Positions 1 to 6,527 of a DNA stretch of 6,528 bases are shown here, in pieces. Each line of letters opens with the position of its first letter. Position 1 is the first letter of the stretch. The stretch spans positions 1-6,528 of the forward strand of contig CALCOW010000072.1 in the NCBI GenBank assembly GCA_937899935.1, written 5' to 3'. The position numbers and the translations under genes are program-made. Under the pieces are notes generated by a model, which searched no databases, was not told the origin of the DNA, and saw only the letters and a program-made list of their open reading frames with translations. Source of the stretch: an uncultured Phycisphaerae bacterium (GTDB lineage: Bacteria; Planctomycetota; Phycisphaerae; Phycisphaerales; SM1A02).

Positions 1-294
1 CTGCACAATCTCAAGTCAGGCACAAGTTACCCAGCCACCTTGATTACCACTGGCGACACCGATGACCGAGTCGTACCAGCGCATAGTTTCAAGTATGCAG
101 CGGCGCTGCAGAAGGCCCATGTGGGTGAGGCGCCAGTGCTCATTCGCGTTGAAACATCTGCCGGTCACGGTGCTGGGACACCCACTTCCAAACGAATCGA
201 TGCGGTGACAGACAGTTGGGCCTTTCTGGCGAACGAGCTAGGTATGGATGAGCCAGCCGTCGTTGAGGCGAGTGGTTCAACGGAGTCCGAGTAA
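1..294 (+). CDS. Prolyl oligopeptidase (S9A family serine peptidase), C-terminal fragment
   Basis: This is the last 97 residues of a gene that begins before the window, read in frame from base 1 to a TAA at 292-294. The family cleaves short peptides after proline with a Ser-Asp-His triad in an alpha/beta hydrolase domain. Two of the triad positions are visible. The Asp lies in TGDTDDRVVPAHS (visible residues 17-29; the first D of DDR is the expected catalytic Asp and the following Arg the substrate-binding one). The His lies in AGHGAG (His about visible residue 56). The spacing and the surrounding VLIRVET and WAFLANELG segments fit prolyl oligopeptidases well. The nucleophilic Ser and the beta-propeller are outside the window. 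A polar tail of about 15 residues follows the conserved end. The gene runs convergently into hpnE and overlaps its last 18 bases. The family call is firm; the exact substrate, and whether the protein is exported, cannot be seen. Confidence 0.9.
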   Translation: MHNLKSGTSYPATLITTGDTDDRVVPAHSFKYAAALQKAHVGEAPVLIRVETSAGHGAGTPTSKRIDAVTDSWAFLANELGMDEPAVVEASGSTESE

Positions 295-1680
295 GCGGGC
301 CGGCCAACTGATTGATATGTCGGGCACTTCTTCGATCGTGCCGCCAGCCAGCCTGGCAGCCGCGTACCCACTACGCGTGGCGCCTTCCATCGTTGCTGGC
401 CAACCAGATGCCGACCAATCTCCTGCCAGGTACAGATTCGGCGCGCCGCCCAGCGCCGATGGTCCGGGGCCGGGACGATAGGCGTTAATCTCAGGTGTCG
501 CGGCGAACGTGGCGCGTTTTTCTTTGACCGATCGATGCACGAGAAGCTGGGCACTCTTGACCGCCGGCAAGGCGCTACTGATGGCGGCCAAGACACGCTT
601 GACGATTGAAGCTTCATCGAGTCCCATCCACTGATCGGCGCCACTGATCACAGCATGTATATGTTGCTGCCCAGTCCCATCCATTCCTTTATTGAAAATC
701 CAGTGCACATCGCCGCCAGCAAAGACGAGATGTGGCAAGCTCATGACCTCCTGGTCAAACACCAGGTGGACTCCAAGAATTGGACTCACGTCAAATTGAT
801 CAAGATGATGCAGTCGCGCATCGGCCCGGCGCAATGGTTCCGAGATGATTTTGTCCAAACGATCAAATGGCAGTGTTGAGATGACTGCCTTGGCTTCTAT
901 TAAACCTTCCGTTGTCACCACCCCTGTCACACGGTGCCCATCAAAGTTGATGGACTTTGCAGAGACGCCCAACTGTATCTCGCCGCCGCCCTGTTGAAGA
1001 TGTTGCTCTACGGTTCCATAAAGTTCAACCAGCGGAACACAAGAAAGGCCCATCGCATATGAAAATCGATTGCCAAGAAACCCTTCCTGAAAGACCTGAA
1101 GGGCATGGGGGGCACCAACAGCGTCGACCTCTAAATTGCATGCACTCACAACGATTGGATTCCAAAACCGATCAATGACCTCCGGGGACTGTCCCGCCTC
1201 ATCAAGAAACTGCCGGAACGTTTTGCCTTCCCAGGCGGCTCTTCTTCGAATTCCAAGGCGCAACATGCGCAACATGCCTCGCCGGATCTGGCGTTTTTCG
1301 ACCCGATTAAAGATCTTCATCTGACGCAATGATTTGCCCAGATGCAATGGCGCGGGAAGCCAGTTGGCCTCAAAGCGATCGGTTCCATTTGCATCAGCCT
1401 CCTGCTTGCCGTCAGTCCAGTAGAGTGTGCGATGCCATTGGATCTGATCGAGAACCTCTAATCGCTGATAAAGATCCAGAAGATTTGTACAGCACCCGAG
1501 GACCACATGTTGGCAGTTATCCAAGACCGCGCCAGTGCGAGGATCGACGAAACTGGTGGCTCGGCCTCCAAGCCGCTTCCTGGTTTCAATGAGCGTCACT
1601 GGGCAGCCAGCATCGACCAGGCTGATCGCTGCAGCAATGCCAGCCAGGCCGCCCCCTAAGATGACAATACGGTCACTCAC
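277..1680 (-). CDS. hpnE: Hydroxysqualene dehydroxylase HpnE (squalene-associated FAD-dependent desaturase)
   Basis: HpnE is a flavoprotein of the amine oxidase/phytoene desaturase superfamily. In the three-enzyme bacterial route it reduces hydroxysqualene to squalene. The 467-residue product opens with an FAD-binding Rossmann motif: GGGLAG at residues 9-14, an acidic Glu32 ending the second strand (VTLIE), then RLGGRATSF from about residue 36. The C-terminal FAD signature NLYLAGDWSASGWPATMEGA spans about 415-434, followed by SGYAAARLA. Length is close to the family norm of about 420-470. The start is a GTG at 1680-1678 that overlaps the hpnD stop in GTGA and sits just eight codons before the GGGLAG motif. 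The frame stays open upstream to 1848, but that stretch is hpnD sequence read in another frame. No strong Shine-Dalgarno sequence precedes the GTG, so translational coupling to hpnD is likely. It is the last gene of the hpnCDE operon. Its final 18 bases overlap the convergent peptidase gene. Confidence 0.93.
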   Translation of the reverse strand: MSDRIVILGGGLAGIAAAISLVDAGCPVTLIETRKRLGGRATSFVDPRTGAVLDNCQHVVLGCCTNLLDLYQRLEVLDQIQWHRTLYWTDGKQEADANGTDRFEANWLPAPLHLGKSLRQMKIFNRVEKRQIRRGMLRMLRLGIRRRAAWEGKTFRQFLDEAGQSPEVIDRFWNPIVVSACNLEVDAVGAPHALQVFQEGFLGNRFSYAMGLSCVPLVELYGTVEQHLQQGGGEIQLGVSAKSINFDGHRVTGVVTTEGLIEAKAVISTLPFDRLDKIISEPLRRADARLHHLDQFDVSPILGVHLVFDQEVMSLPHLVFAGGDVHWIFNKGMDGTGQQHIHAVISGADQWMGLDEASIVKRVLAAISSALPAVKSAQLLVHRSVKEKRATFAATPEINAYRPGPGPSALGGAPNLYLAGDWSASGWPATMEGATRSGYAAARLAGGTIEEVPDISISWPARLLGLR

Positions 1681-2564
1681 TTGCGATTGGCCTGTGATGA
1701 TCTGAGACGAGCTTGGATTGCAATCGCACTCTTCTGCAAGCCGCTCAGCCTTAATCTTCGAGGATCTGCAAGTCGAGCAGGATTCTCGGAAAGCTTTGTG
1801 AGCAGTTGACGATAAATCCGAGTCATCGCCCAAAGCGTTGGTTGGCAACGCGGGGTAATCATTGCGTCAAGCTCTTCCGATTCAATGTAATACTGCATCG
1901 CACGATCGATTTGCTCTGTTGTAAAGTCGAGGCAAGCCTTCTTATCTGACCACTCATTGAGTTGAGTCGGAGTCAAATTGTGGGCCTTGAACTCATCAGC
2001 TGGCAAGTAGACTCGCCCAATCGCATAGTCTTCATTGAAGTCCCTTAAGATATTCGTGAGCTGAAAAGCAACGCCGCGTTTGGTTGCGAGTTCCTCTGCC
2101 CTCTCTCTTGAACCTTCGTAGCCCCATATTGCGATGCATACCAAGCCAACACTCGACGCCACTCGGTGGCAGTACCGCTCAAGATCAGCAAAGGTCTCAT
2201 ATCGCTGTTCTTGGATATCATCCAGCTGTCCTTGCAGCATTTGATTGAATGGTTCATGCTCTAAAGCCGTGCGGCCAGCCACGTCGGCAAGAGCAATCCA
2301 AACAGCTTCATTTGAATGAGGGCGTCCGTTGAGAGCACTTTCTGTTTGGGCCCGGAAGGCTGACAAGGCCTCTGCTGCATCTTTTGAGGTCGCCGCATCA
2401 TCAACCAGGTCATCAGCCATTCTCATCCAGGTGTAGACCGCGTAGAGCGATGATCGCTGCGGCTCTGGCAAGAGCTTGAGTCCATAATAAAAGTTACGAG
2501 CTCTGGCTCGCGTAATCTGGCGGCATGTTTCGTACGCTTCCGTCGAGTTTACAAGAGTGGTCAT
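1677..2564 (-). CDS. hpnD: Presqualene diphosphate synthase HpnD
   Basis: HpnD belongs to the squalene/phytoene synthase family and condenses two farnesyl diphosphates head-to-head into presqualene diphosphate. Both Mg-diphosphate-binding aspartate motifs are intact. The first is RMADDLVDD (DDLVDD at residues 51-56). The second is QLTNILRDFNEDYAIGRVYL (from 168; Asp175, Glu178 and Asp179 are the acidic residues). The family segment YCHRVASSVGLV lies at 131-142. The 295-residue length is typical. Choosing HpnD over HpnC or a phytoene synthase rests on the NILRDFNEDYAIGRVYLP form of the second motif and on the hpnC-hpnD-hpnE order. The ATG at 2564 overlaps the hpnC stop as ATGA. An AGGGG at 2578-2574 lies nine bases before the start and is a good ribosome binding site inside the end of hpnC. 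The gene also overlaps hpnE by 4 nt. Phytoene synthase activity is the main alternative but does not fit the neighbours. Confidence 0.93.
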   Translation of the reverse strand: MTTLVNSTEAYETCRQITRARARNFYYGLKLLPEPQRSSLYAVYTWMRMADDLVDDAATSKDAAEALSAFRAQTESALNGRPHSNEAVWIALADVAGRTALEHEPFNQMLQGQLDDIQEQRYETFADLERYCHRVASSVGLVCIAIWGYEGSRERAEELATKRGVAFQLTNILRDFNEDYAIGRVYLPADEFKAHNLTPTQLNEWSDKKACLDFTTEQIDRAMQYYIESEELDAMITPRCQPTLWAMTRIYRQLLTKLSENPARLADPRRLRLSGLQKSAIAIQARLRSSQANRK

Positions 2565-3532
2565 TTGCCTCGACCCCTATTGACTTTGCGTGCGAGAAGC
2601 CATGCGTGCAGTAGGAGTTGCGCCTTTCGAAACTTAGTGAGGCGTGGCCGCATGAGGCAAGTTGTGCAGTTCCACTGTTCGATTCGCCGTAGGACCGTGC
2701 GACCGCCGGCTGCAAAAAGCCAGATCAGCGGCCGGGTTGATGGTGATACATGATCAATCAACGGAGTGCCGTGTTCGTAGAGCGTCCATGTTCGATCAAC
2801 GCATGCTCGAATCGTTGCCTGGTACGCTCCGAGAAAGGTCTGATCAGGGGCATGGCCATGACGACATGCCGCATCCAATCGGTCCTCAAAATCATTCGTT
2901 GTTACCATCTCTTGCGGAATGTAAAGCCGATCACGCTCAAGCCAGTCGCGCTGCACATCCTGCCAGTGATTCGTAAGCTGAAGCGCCGTGCATATCTGGT
3001 CGCTTTGGACCAGCTGCTGTTCAGTGACAGGTTGATCTTCGCACACGGCAAGCACCAGTCGACCGACCGGGTTGGCGCTGAGCTCACAATAACTCAGTGC
3101 TTGCTCCCAGGTTTCATATCGCGTGACATGTTGGTCCTGCTCAAATGCCGAGATAAGATCATCAAACGGTTTGACTGTGAGGCCACGTTTTTCGATCACG
3201 GGTTGCAGCGCCACAAACACTGGGTGTCTTGCTTGGCCTGAGAAACAATCATGTAACTCATTTCGCCACCAGCCCAGCAACTCCAATGATCTTTTGGCAT
3301 CGCCAACTTCGTCACCGAGGTCATCGGACCAACGACAGAAGCTATAGATCGCAGCGAAGTCCGGTCGCCTGTCAATAGGAACCAGTCGGCTCAAAACACT
3401 GAAGTTCTCATAATGTCCGGTGGTCAACCTCTGGCAGTAAGCCTGTGCTTCCTGAAGGCCAACTTCTCTCCCCTGATCGGGGCCAAAGAGGGCGAGTTGC
3501 TCGACCGGGTTGAGATGGATCTGGCGGTTCAC
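2561..3532 (-). CDS. hpnC: Hydroxysqualene synthase HpnC (squalene/phytoene synthase family)
   Basis: HpnC converts presqualene diphosphate, the HpnD product, to hydroxysqualene. With the GTG start at 3532-3530 it has 323 residues. Family landmarks are HYENFSVLSRL (from about 40), the first aspartate motif RWSDDLGDE (DDLGDE at about 70-75), YCELSANPVGRLVL (from about 148) and the second motif QLTNHWQDVQRDW (from about 185), followed by DRLYIP. The QDVQRD form and ENF segment separate it from HpnD. The frame is open to an ATG at 3631, which would add 33 residues. I prefer the GTG for three reasons. The extra residues do not look like the family N-terminus. A GGAG at 3548-3545 lies 12 bases ahead of the GTG, whereas no ribosome binding site precedes the ATG. 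The extension would also cover the likely ispH promoter. The gene heads the operon, diverges from ispH and ends in a 4-nt overlap with hpnD. Function is firm; the start is moderately sure. Confidence 0.9.
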   Translation of the reverse strand: MNRQIHLNPVEQLALFGPDQGREVGLQEAQAYCQRLTTGHYENFSVLSRLVPIDRRPDFAAIYSFCRWSDDLGDEVGDAKRSLELLGWWRNELHDCFSGQARHPVFVALQPVIEKRGLTVKPFDDLISAFEQDQHVTRYETWEQALSYCELSANPVGRLVLAVCEDQPVTEQQLVQSDQICTALQLTNHWQDVQRDWLERDRLYIPQEMVTTNDFEDRLDAACRHGHAPDQTFLGAYQATIRACVDRTWTLYEHGTPLIDHVSPSTRPLIWLFAAGGRTVLRRIEQWNCTTCLMRPRLTKFRKAQLLLHAWLLARKVNRGRGK

Positions 3533-3544
3533 GTTTTTTGCTGA

Positions 3545-3548
3545 CTCC
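3545..3548 (-). promoter_or_regulatory. Possible ribosome binding site for hpnC (decides the start)
   Basis: GGAG on the minus strand lies 12 bases ahead of the GTG at 3532, separated by an A-rich stretch (3534-3539). The spacing is on the long side. It is the only Shine-Dalgarno-like sequence near either candidate start of hpnC: nothing comparable precedes the ATG at 3631. It therefore favours the shorter protein. Confidence 0.45.
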
Positions 3549-3602
3549 ACTAAGAGTAGGCACTGTATCGAGCCGATGGAGTGCAGACCAGCAGGTACCG
3601 TC

Positions 3603-3631
3603 TTGAGTCGCCCGCACTGGCCGCATATCAT
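3603..3631 (+). promoter_or_regulatory. Predicted sigma70-type promoter for ispH-rlmN
   Basis: A -35 box TTGAGT (3603-3608; 4 of 6 to consensus) is followed after exactly 17 bases by a -10 box TATCAT (3626-3631; 5 of 6). Transcription would begin near 3638, leaving a leader of about 20 bases before the ispH ATG at 3658. A GGGAG at 3641-3645 in that leader can serve as ribosome binding site, 12 bases before the ATG. The boxes fall in the divergent ispH/hpnC region. They would lie inside hpnC only if the longer hpnC start were used. This is a match by eye, without experimental support. No equally good promoter was found for hpnC on the other strand. Confidence 0.55.
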
Positions 3632-3657
3632 CTTGGTCTAGGGAGCATCAGTACGCA

Positions 3658-4716
3658 ATGGAACTTATTCTTGCCAATCCACGTGGCTTCTGTGCAGGCG
3701 TCTATATGGCCATCGACGTGGTCGATCAGCTGTTAGAAATCTGTCCAGATGAGCCTATATTTGTTTATCACGAAATCGTGCATAACAAGCACGTTGTTGA
3801 CCGCTTCCGAGAGGAAGGCGTCACCTTTGTCGATGACCTACAGGATGTTCCAGCTGGTTCCATCTGTGTTTTTAGTGCTCACGGCGTCAGTCCAGCACTC
3901 CGAAAGGAAGCCGCTGATCGAAGCCTGACAGCCATCGATGCAACCTGTCCCTTGGTTACCAAAGTTCACGCCGAAGCGGTTCGTTACGCCCGCAAGGGAT
4001 ATCAGATTCTGCTCATCGGGCACGCTGACCACCAGGAAGTCATCGGCACTCGAGGAGAAGCTCCAGAAGCGATGCAGGTTGTTGAGTCTGCTGAAGACAT
4101 TCCAAAATTGCACGTGATTGATCCGCAAAAGCTGGTGTACTTGACACAGACAACCCTGAGCATGGATGACGCAGAAGTAATTATCCAGGCCCTGAAGAAA
4201 GCATTTCCCGAGATTAAATCGCCGCCCAGCGATGATATCTGTTACGCCACGACAAATCGCCAGCATGCGGTGCGGGCGATTGCGCCCGATTGTGACCTGG
4301 TCTTAGTTGTTGGCAGTATTACGAGTTCGAATTCACTAAGGCTGACAGAAATTTCCGAGGGACTGGGCACGCGTGCGATTCTGATTGACGATAAATCAGA
4401 ACTAAAACAAGAGTGGTTTAAGGGTGTCGATCGTGTGTTGATTACTGCTGGCGCCAGTGCTCCTGAGCATCTCGTTAAAGATCTTATCTTGCATATGATT
4501 GATGAATATGGCGGAGAGGTTGAACAGCGAGATGTGTCACAAGAAGCAGTTGAGTTTGGTTTGCCTGGAACCCTCAAACACTTCATGCGATCACGCGGTA
4601 TTGATCCATCAGGTAGGCGTATTCAAATGGACAAAACCGCATCAATAGACAGTTTTCTTGATGGCCATGGCATTTCCCATCGGCGCGTCGATCTCACTGT
4701 TTCTGCCACTGACTGA
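3658..4716 (+). CDS. ispH: 4-hydroxy-3-methylbut-2-enyl diphosphate reductase IspH (LytB)
   Basis: IspH is the cytoplasmic iron-sulfur enzyme that ends the MEP pathway, reducing HMBPP to IPP and DMAPP. The three cluster cysteines are at Cys12 (PRGFCAGV), Cys97 (DATCPLVTKVH) and Cys195 (DDICYATTNRQ). The substrate-pocket residues are also present: His42 (EIVHNKHVVD), His75 (FSAHGVS), His125 and Glu127 (GHADHQEVIG), the TQTT segment at 163-166, SSNS at 223-226, and Ser267 in TAGASAPE. The 352 residues exceed the usual roughly 310-320. The extra length is a C-terminal tail of about 40 residues after FGLPGTLKHFM (ending about 310). The ATG sits 18 residues' worth of sequence before the universally conserved GFCAGV region's end, so no alternative start is plausible. 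A GGGAG at 3641-3645 precedes it. It diverges from hpnC and abuts rlmN. Product IPP/DMAPP feeds, through FPP made elsewhere, the adjacent squalene genes. Confidence 0.97.
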   Translation: MELILANPRGFCAGVYMAIDVVDQLLEICPDEPIFVYHEIVHNKHVVDRFREEGVTFVDDLQDVPAGSICVFSAHGVSPALRKEAADRSLTAIDATCPLVTKVHAEAVRYARKGYQILLIGHADHQEVIGTRGEAPEAMQVVESAEDIPKLHVIDPQKLVYLTQTTLSMDDAEVIIQALKKAFPEIKSPPSDDICYATTNRQHAVRAIAPDCDLVLVVGSITSSNSLRLTEISEGLGTRAILIDDKSELKQEWFKGVDRVLITAGASAPEHLVKDLILHMIDEYGGEVEQRDVSQEAVEFGLPGTLKHFMRSRGIDPSGRRIQMDKTASIDSFLDGHGISHRRVDLTVSATD

Positions 4717-5784
4717 ATGAGTAGCTTGACCAAAACTGCGTTCTTTGGTCTTGACTATGATCAATTGGTTGCCTGGTGCCAGGCTCATGACTTGCCAAGC
4801 TATACAGCAGCGCAGATTCAGAAATGGGTCTATGGTCATGGGTGCGTCATTCCAGATCGAATGACAAACTTACGCCAATCAACCCGATCACTCTTGGCGG
4901 AGGCAATGATCTTTCTTGAGGGGCATGTGACTCGGCATCAATATGCAACCGACGGCACACAGAAGTTACTGGTGCACTGGCCGAACACAGGCGACCAAAT
5001 GAAACTTGGCGAGTCAGTGATGATTCCTGATGGACAACGTTCGACTGCTTGTCTCTCAAGCCAGATTGGATGCCCGGTTGGCTGCCGTTTCTGCGCTTCT
5101 GGGCTCGGTGGCCTTGAAGGCAATCTAAGCGCCGCCCAGATTGTTGAGCAGGTCTACCATCTCACGCACCTCACTGGTCGACCGCGCATGACGCATCTTG
5201 TCTTCATGGGCATGGGAGAGCCGCTGGCCAATTTTAGCAATGTGGCAAATGCGATCCGTACGCTCAATGCCAAATGGGGCTTCGGAATCGGCGCCCGTCG
5301 GATTACCGTTTCCACAGTCGGCCTCCCCACGGCGATCCGTCGATTAGCAGCGTTTGAGTTGCCGGTGACATTGGCCTTGAGTTTACATGCACCCAATGAT
5401 GCCCTTCGACGTGAACTTATTCCATGGGCTGAGTATGCAACCATCGCCGAACTGCTTGATGCGTGCCAAGAGTATTTTGATCGTTCTGGGCGGGAGATCA
5501 CTCTGGAGTACTTGTTGCTTGGTGGCGTAAACGACCGCTCAGAGCATGCCCGTGAACTTGCCCAAATTGCAGGTCAATTGAGAGCCAACGTCAATTTGAT
5601 TCGCTACAACGAGGTGAAGGGACTGCCCTACGAGCGACCGGCGACGGAACAAGTCCGCCGATTTCAAGAGATTCTCCGCAGCAAGCGCATCAACGCTCAT
5701 ATTCGCAAGAGTCGAGGGCGCGATATTGCCGCGGCCTGTGGCCAGCTTCGCCGCATGACGCTGCCCACGATTCAGCAGACCTGA
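4717..5784 (+). CDS. rlmN: Dual-specificity RNA methyltransferase RlmN (23S rRNA A2503 / tRNA A37, C2-methylating)
   Basis: RlmN is a radical SAM enzyme that methylates C2 of A2503 in 23S rRNA and, in well-studied members, A37 of some tRNAs. The 355-residue product has the cluster motif CPVGCRFC (Cys119, Cys123, Cys126). The conserved ACLSSQIGC segment supplies Cys112. GMGEP lies at 165-169. The C-terminal RGRDIAAACGQL has Cys341, the residue that carries the methyl group in the RlmN mechanism. Glu99 in KLGESVMIP matches the conserved Glu preceding the cluster. An N-terminal accessory domain (about 1-90) with QIQKWVYG is as expected. Length is normal. The ATG follows the ispH TGA immediately (TGAATG), and no clear ribosome binding site precedes it, so coupled reinitiation after ispH is likely. 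RlmN is preferred over the related Cfr, which modifies C8 of the same base, because housekeeping context and sequence are of the RlmN type. Confidence 0.95.
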   Translation: MSSLTKTAFFGLDYDQLVAWCQAHDLPSYTAAQIQKWVYGHGCVIPDRMTNLRQSTRSLLAEAMIFLEGHVTRHQYATDGTQKLLVHWPNTGDQMKLGESVMIPDGQRSTACLSSQIGCPVGCRFCASGLGGLEGNLSAAQIVEQVYHLTHLTGRPRMTHLVFMGMGEPLANFSNVANAIRTLNAKWGFGIGARRITVSTVGLPTAIRRLAAFELPVTLALSLHAPNDALRRELIPWAEYATIAELLDACQEYFDRSGREITLEYLLLGGVNDRSEHARELAQIAGQLRANVNLIRYNEVKGLPYERPATEQVRRFQEILRSKRINAHIRKSRGRDIAAACGQLRRMTLPTIQQT

Positions 5785-5807
5785 GAGGCGGGCTCGCCAG
5801 CGCCCGG
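5785..5807. other. Convergent gap between rlmN and the right-edge gene, with weak hairpins
   Basis: These 23 GC-rich bases separate two convergent stop codons. They can form either a 5-bp stem with an 8-base loop (CGGGC 5789-5793 with GCCCG 5802-5806) or a 4-bp stem with a 4-base loop (GGCG 5787-5790 with CGCC 5795-5798). No run of T follows on either strand, so an intrinsic terminator is possible but not supported by the usual signature. Confidence 0.25.
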
Positions 5808-6527
5808 CTATTCCGAAAACTGGCTGTTTGTTTCCTCTTTCTCTTTCATTTGTTTGACGAGTGACTGAACGTCCTCTTGCGTCATGCCTCGCAACTCACC
5901 ACTCTGGGCCAAGGTGTTTAATGCCTGGAATACCTGTAAGTGCACCTTGTGTTTCAAGGCACTGTCATCAATAACCTCTTGGGTAATACTCGTGAGGTAT
6001 CGCCGTAGGTCTCGCTGCCGACGAGTTCCCCTCCATCGAAATGGAACAAGGTGGCGGAGTTCAGCTGCCATGCAAGCCATCCAGTCACTGGTTCGAATAT
6101 CAGCACGGAGTCGCCATTTAATAAACGTCAACTCAAATCGAACCAGGAAACGTCTTTCGATTTCATCGCCGCGAGCGTGTTTGACATCCAATCTTTGCCG
6201 CGTTCGCATTCGATGGGCCCGACTGACAATCATCGCAGCGATGTATATTGGATCACGAATTAACATACACTCAGCCAATGGCAACACAGCGCTTACGGTC
6301 AACTGGCGCCCCTGATCCCCTCGATCGATTGCATAGAGTCCAGTGATTAACTCTGCATAACGATGCGCGTATTCATATCCGCCCCATTGCATGCACCGAT
6401 AGAGACTGTGAGCAAAATCGCCAATGGAATCCCGGCCTGTCGAAGTTTCGAGCATGCCAGGCATCAGATCAATTGATTCAGATAGCAGGCCGCAAAATCT
6501 TTTGGGATCGTGCTTTTTGGCAAAACG
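5808..6527 (-). CDS. C-terminal part of an unidentified protein, possibly indolepyruvate/2-oxoacid oxidoreductase-like (DUF6537-type)
   Basis: The frame is open from the window edge to a TAG at 5810-5808, showing 239 residues. No stop lies upstream of the ATG at 6464, and the sequence before it (KKHDPKRFCGLLSESIDL) looks coding, so the gene probably starts outside the window. There is no signal peptide or membrane segment in view. The stretch DFAHSLYRCMQWGGYEYAHR (from about visible residue 37), then LTVSAVLPLAECMLIRDPIY (from about 76), resembles the pattern in the C-terminal DUF6537 region of indolepyruvate ferredoxin oxidoreductase-like proteins (a YAxRY segment, then an LTxAV...L segment ending in a K/R-D-x-Y motif). 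The middle is rich in Arg (about 100-175), and the last 20 residues are charged and probably flexible. No catalytic motif or iron-sulfur cysteine cluster is visible, so the enzyme part would lie beyond the edge. The family match is from memory and tentative; that this is a real gene is much more certain. It converges on rlmN. Confidence 0.7.
   Translation of the reverse strand, partial: RFAKKHDPKRFCGLLSESIDLMPGMLETSTGRDSIGDFAHSLYRCMQWGGYEYAHRYAELITGLYAIDRGDQGRQLTVSAVLPLAECMLIRDPIYIAAMIVSRAHRMRTRQRLDVKHARGDEIERRFLVRFELTFIKWRLRADIRTSDWMACMAAELRHLVPFRWRGTRRQRDLRRYLTSITQEVIDDSALKHKVHLQVFQALNTLAQSGELRGMTQEDVQSLVKQMKEKEETNSQFSE

Noticed and set aside
298..305. Perfect 8-base palindrome GGCCGGCC just after the peptidase stop
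   Set aside because: It has no loop and no T-run after it, and it lies within hpnE coding sequence (Ala/Gly codons). It is not a credible terminator or operator.
165..644. Minus-strand open frame of 159 codons overlapping the peptidase and hpnE
   Set aside because: It overlaps hpnE on the same strand in a different frame, and the product is Pro/Arg/Ser-rich with no domain.
1681..1848. Upstream extension of hpnE to an ATG at 1848
   Set aside because: The added 56 residues are the end of hpnD read in another frame. They are low in family resemblance, while the GTG at 1680 lies just before the FAD-binding motif and overlaps the hpnD stop in the usual way.
2750..3241. Open frame of 163 codons on the plus strand, opposite hpnC
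   Set aside because: It lies wholly antisense to a confidently identified gene, and its product is Cys/Arg/His-rich without any recognisable motif.
3559..3595. Possible hpnC promoter on the minus strand (TGGTCT-17-TACAGT)
   Set aside because: The -35 matches only 3 of 6 bases and the -10 only 4 of 6. That is no better than chance in a region this size, so no promoter was called for hpnCDE.
5884..6315. Open frame of 143 codons on the plus strand, opposite the right-edge gene
   Set aside because: It is antisense to the better frame, which stays open for the full 720 bases. Its product is a strongly basic, Arg/Ser-rich sequence typical of a shadow frame.
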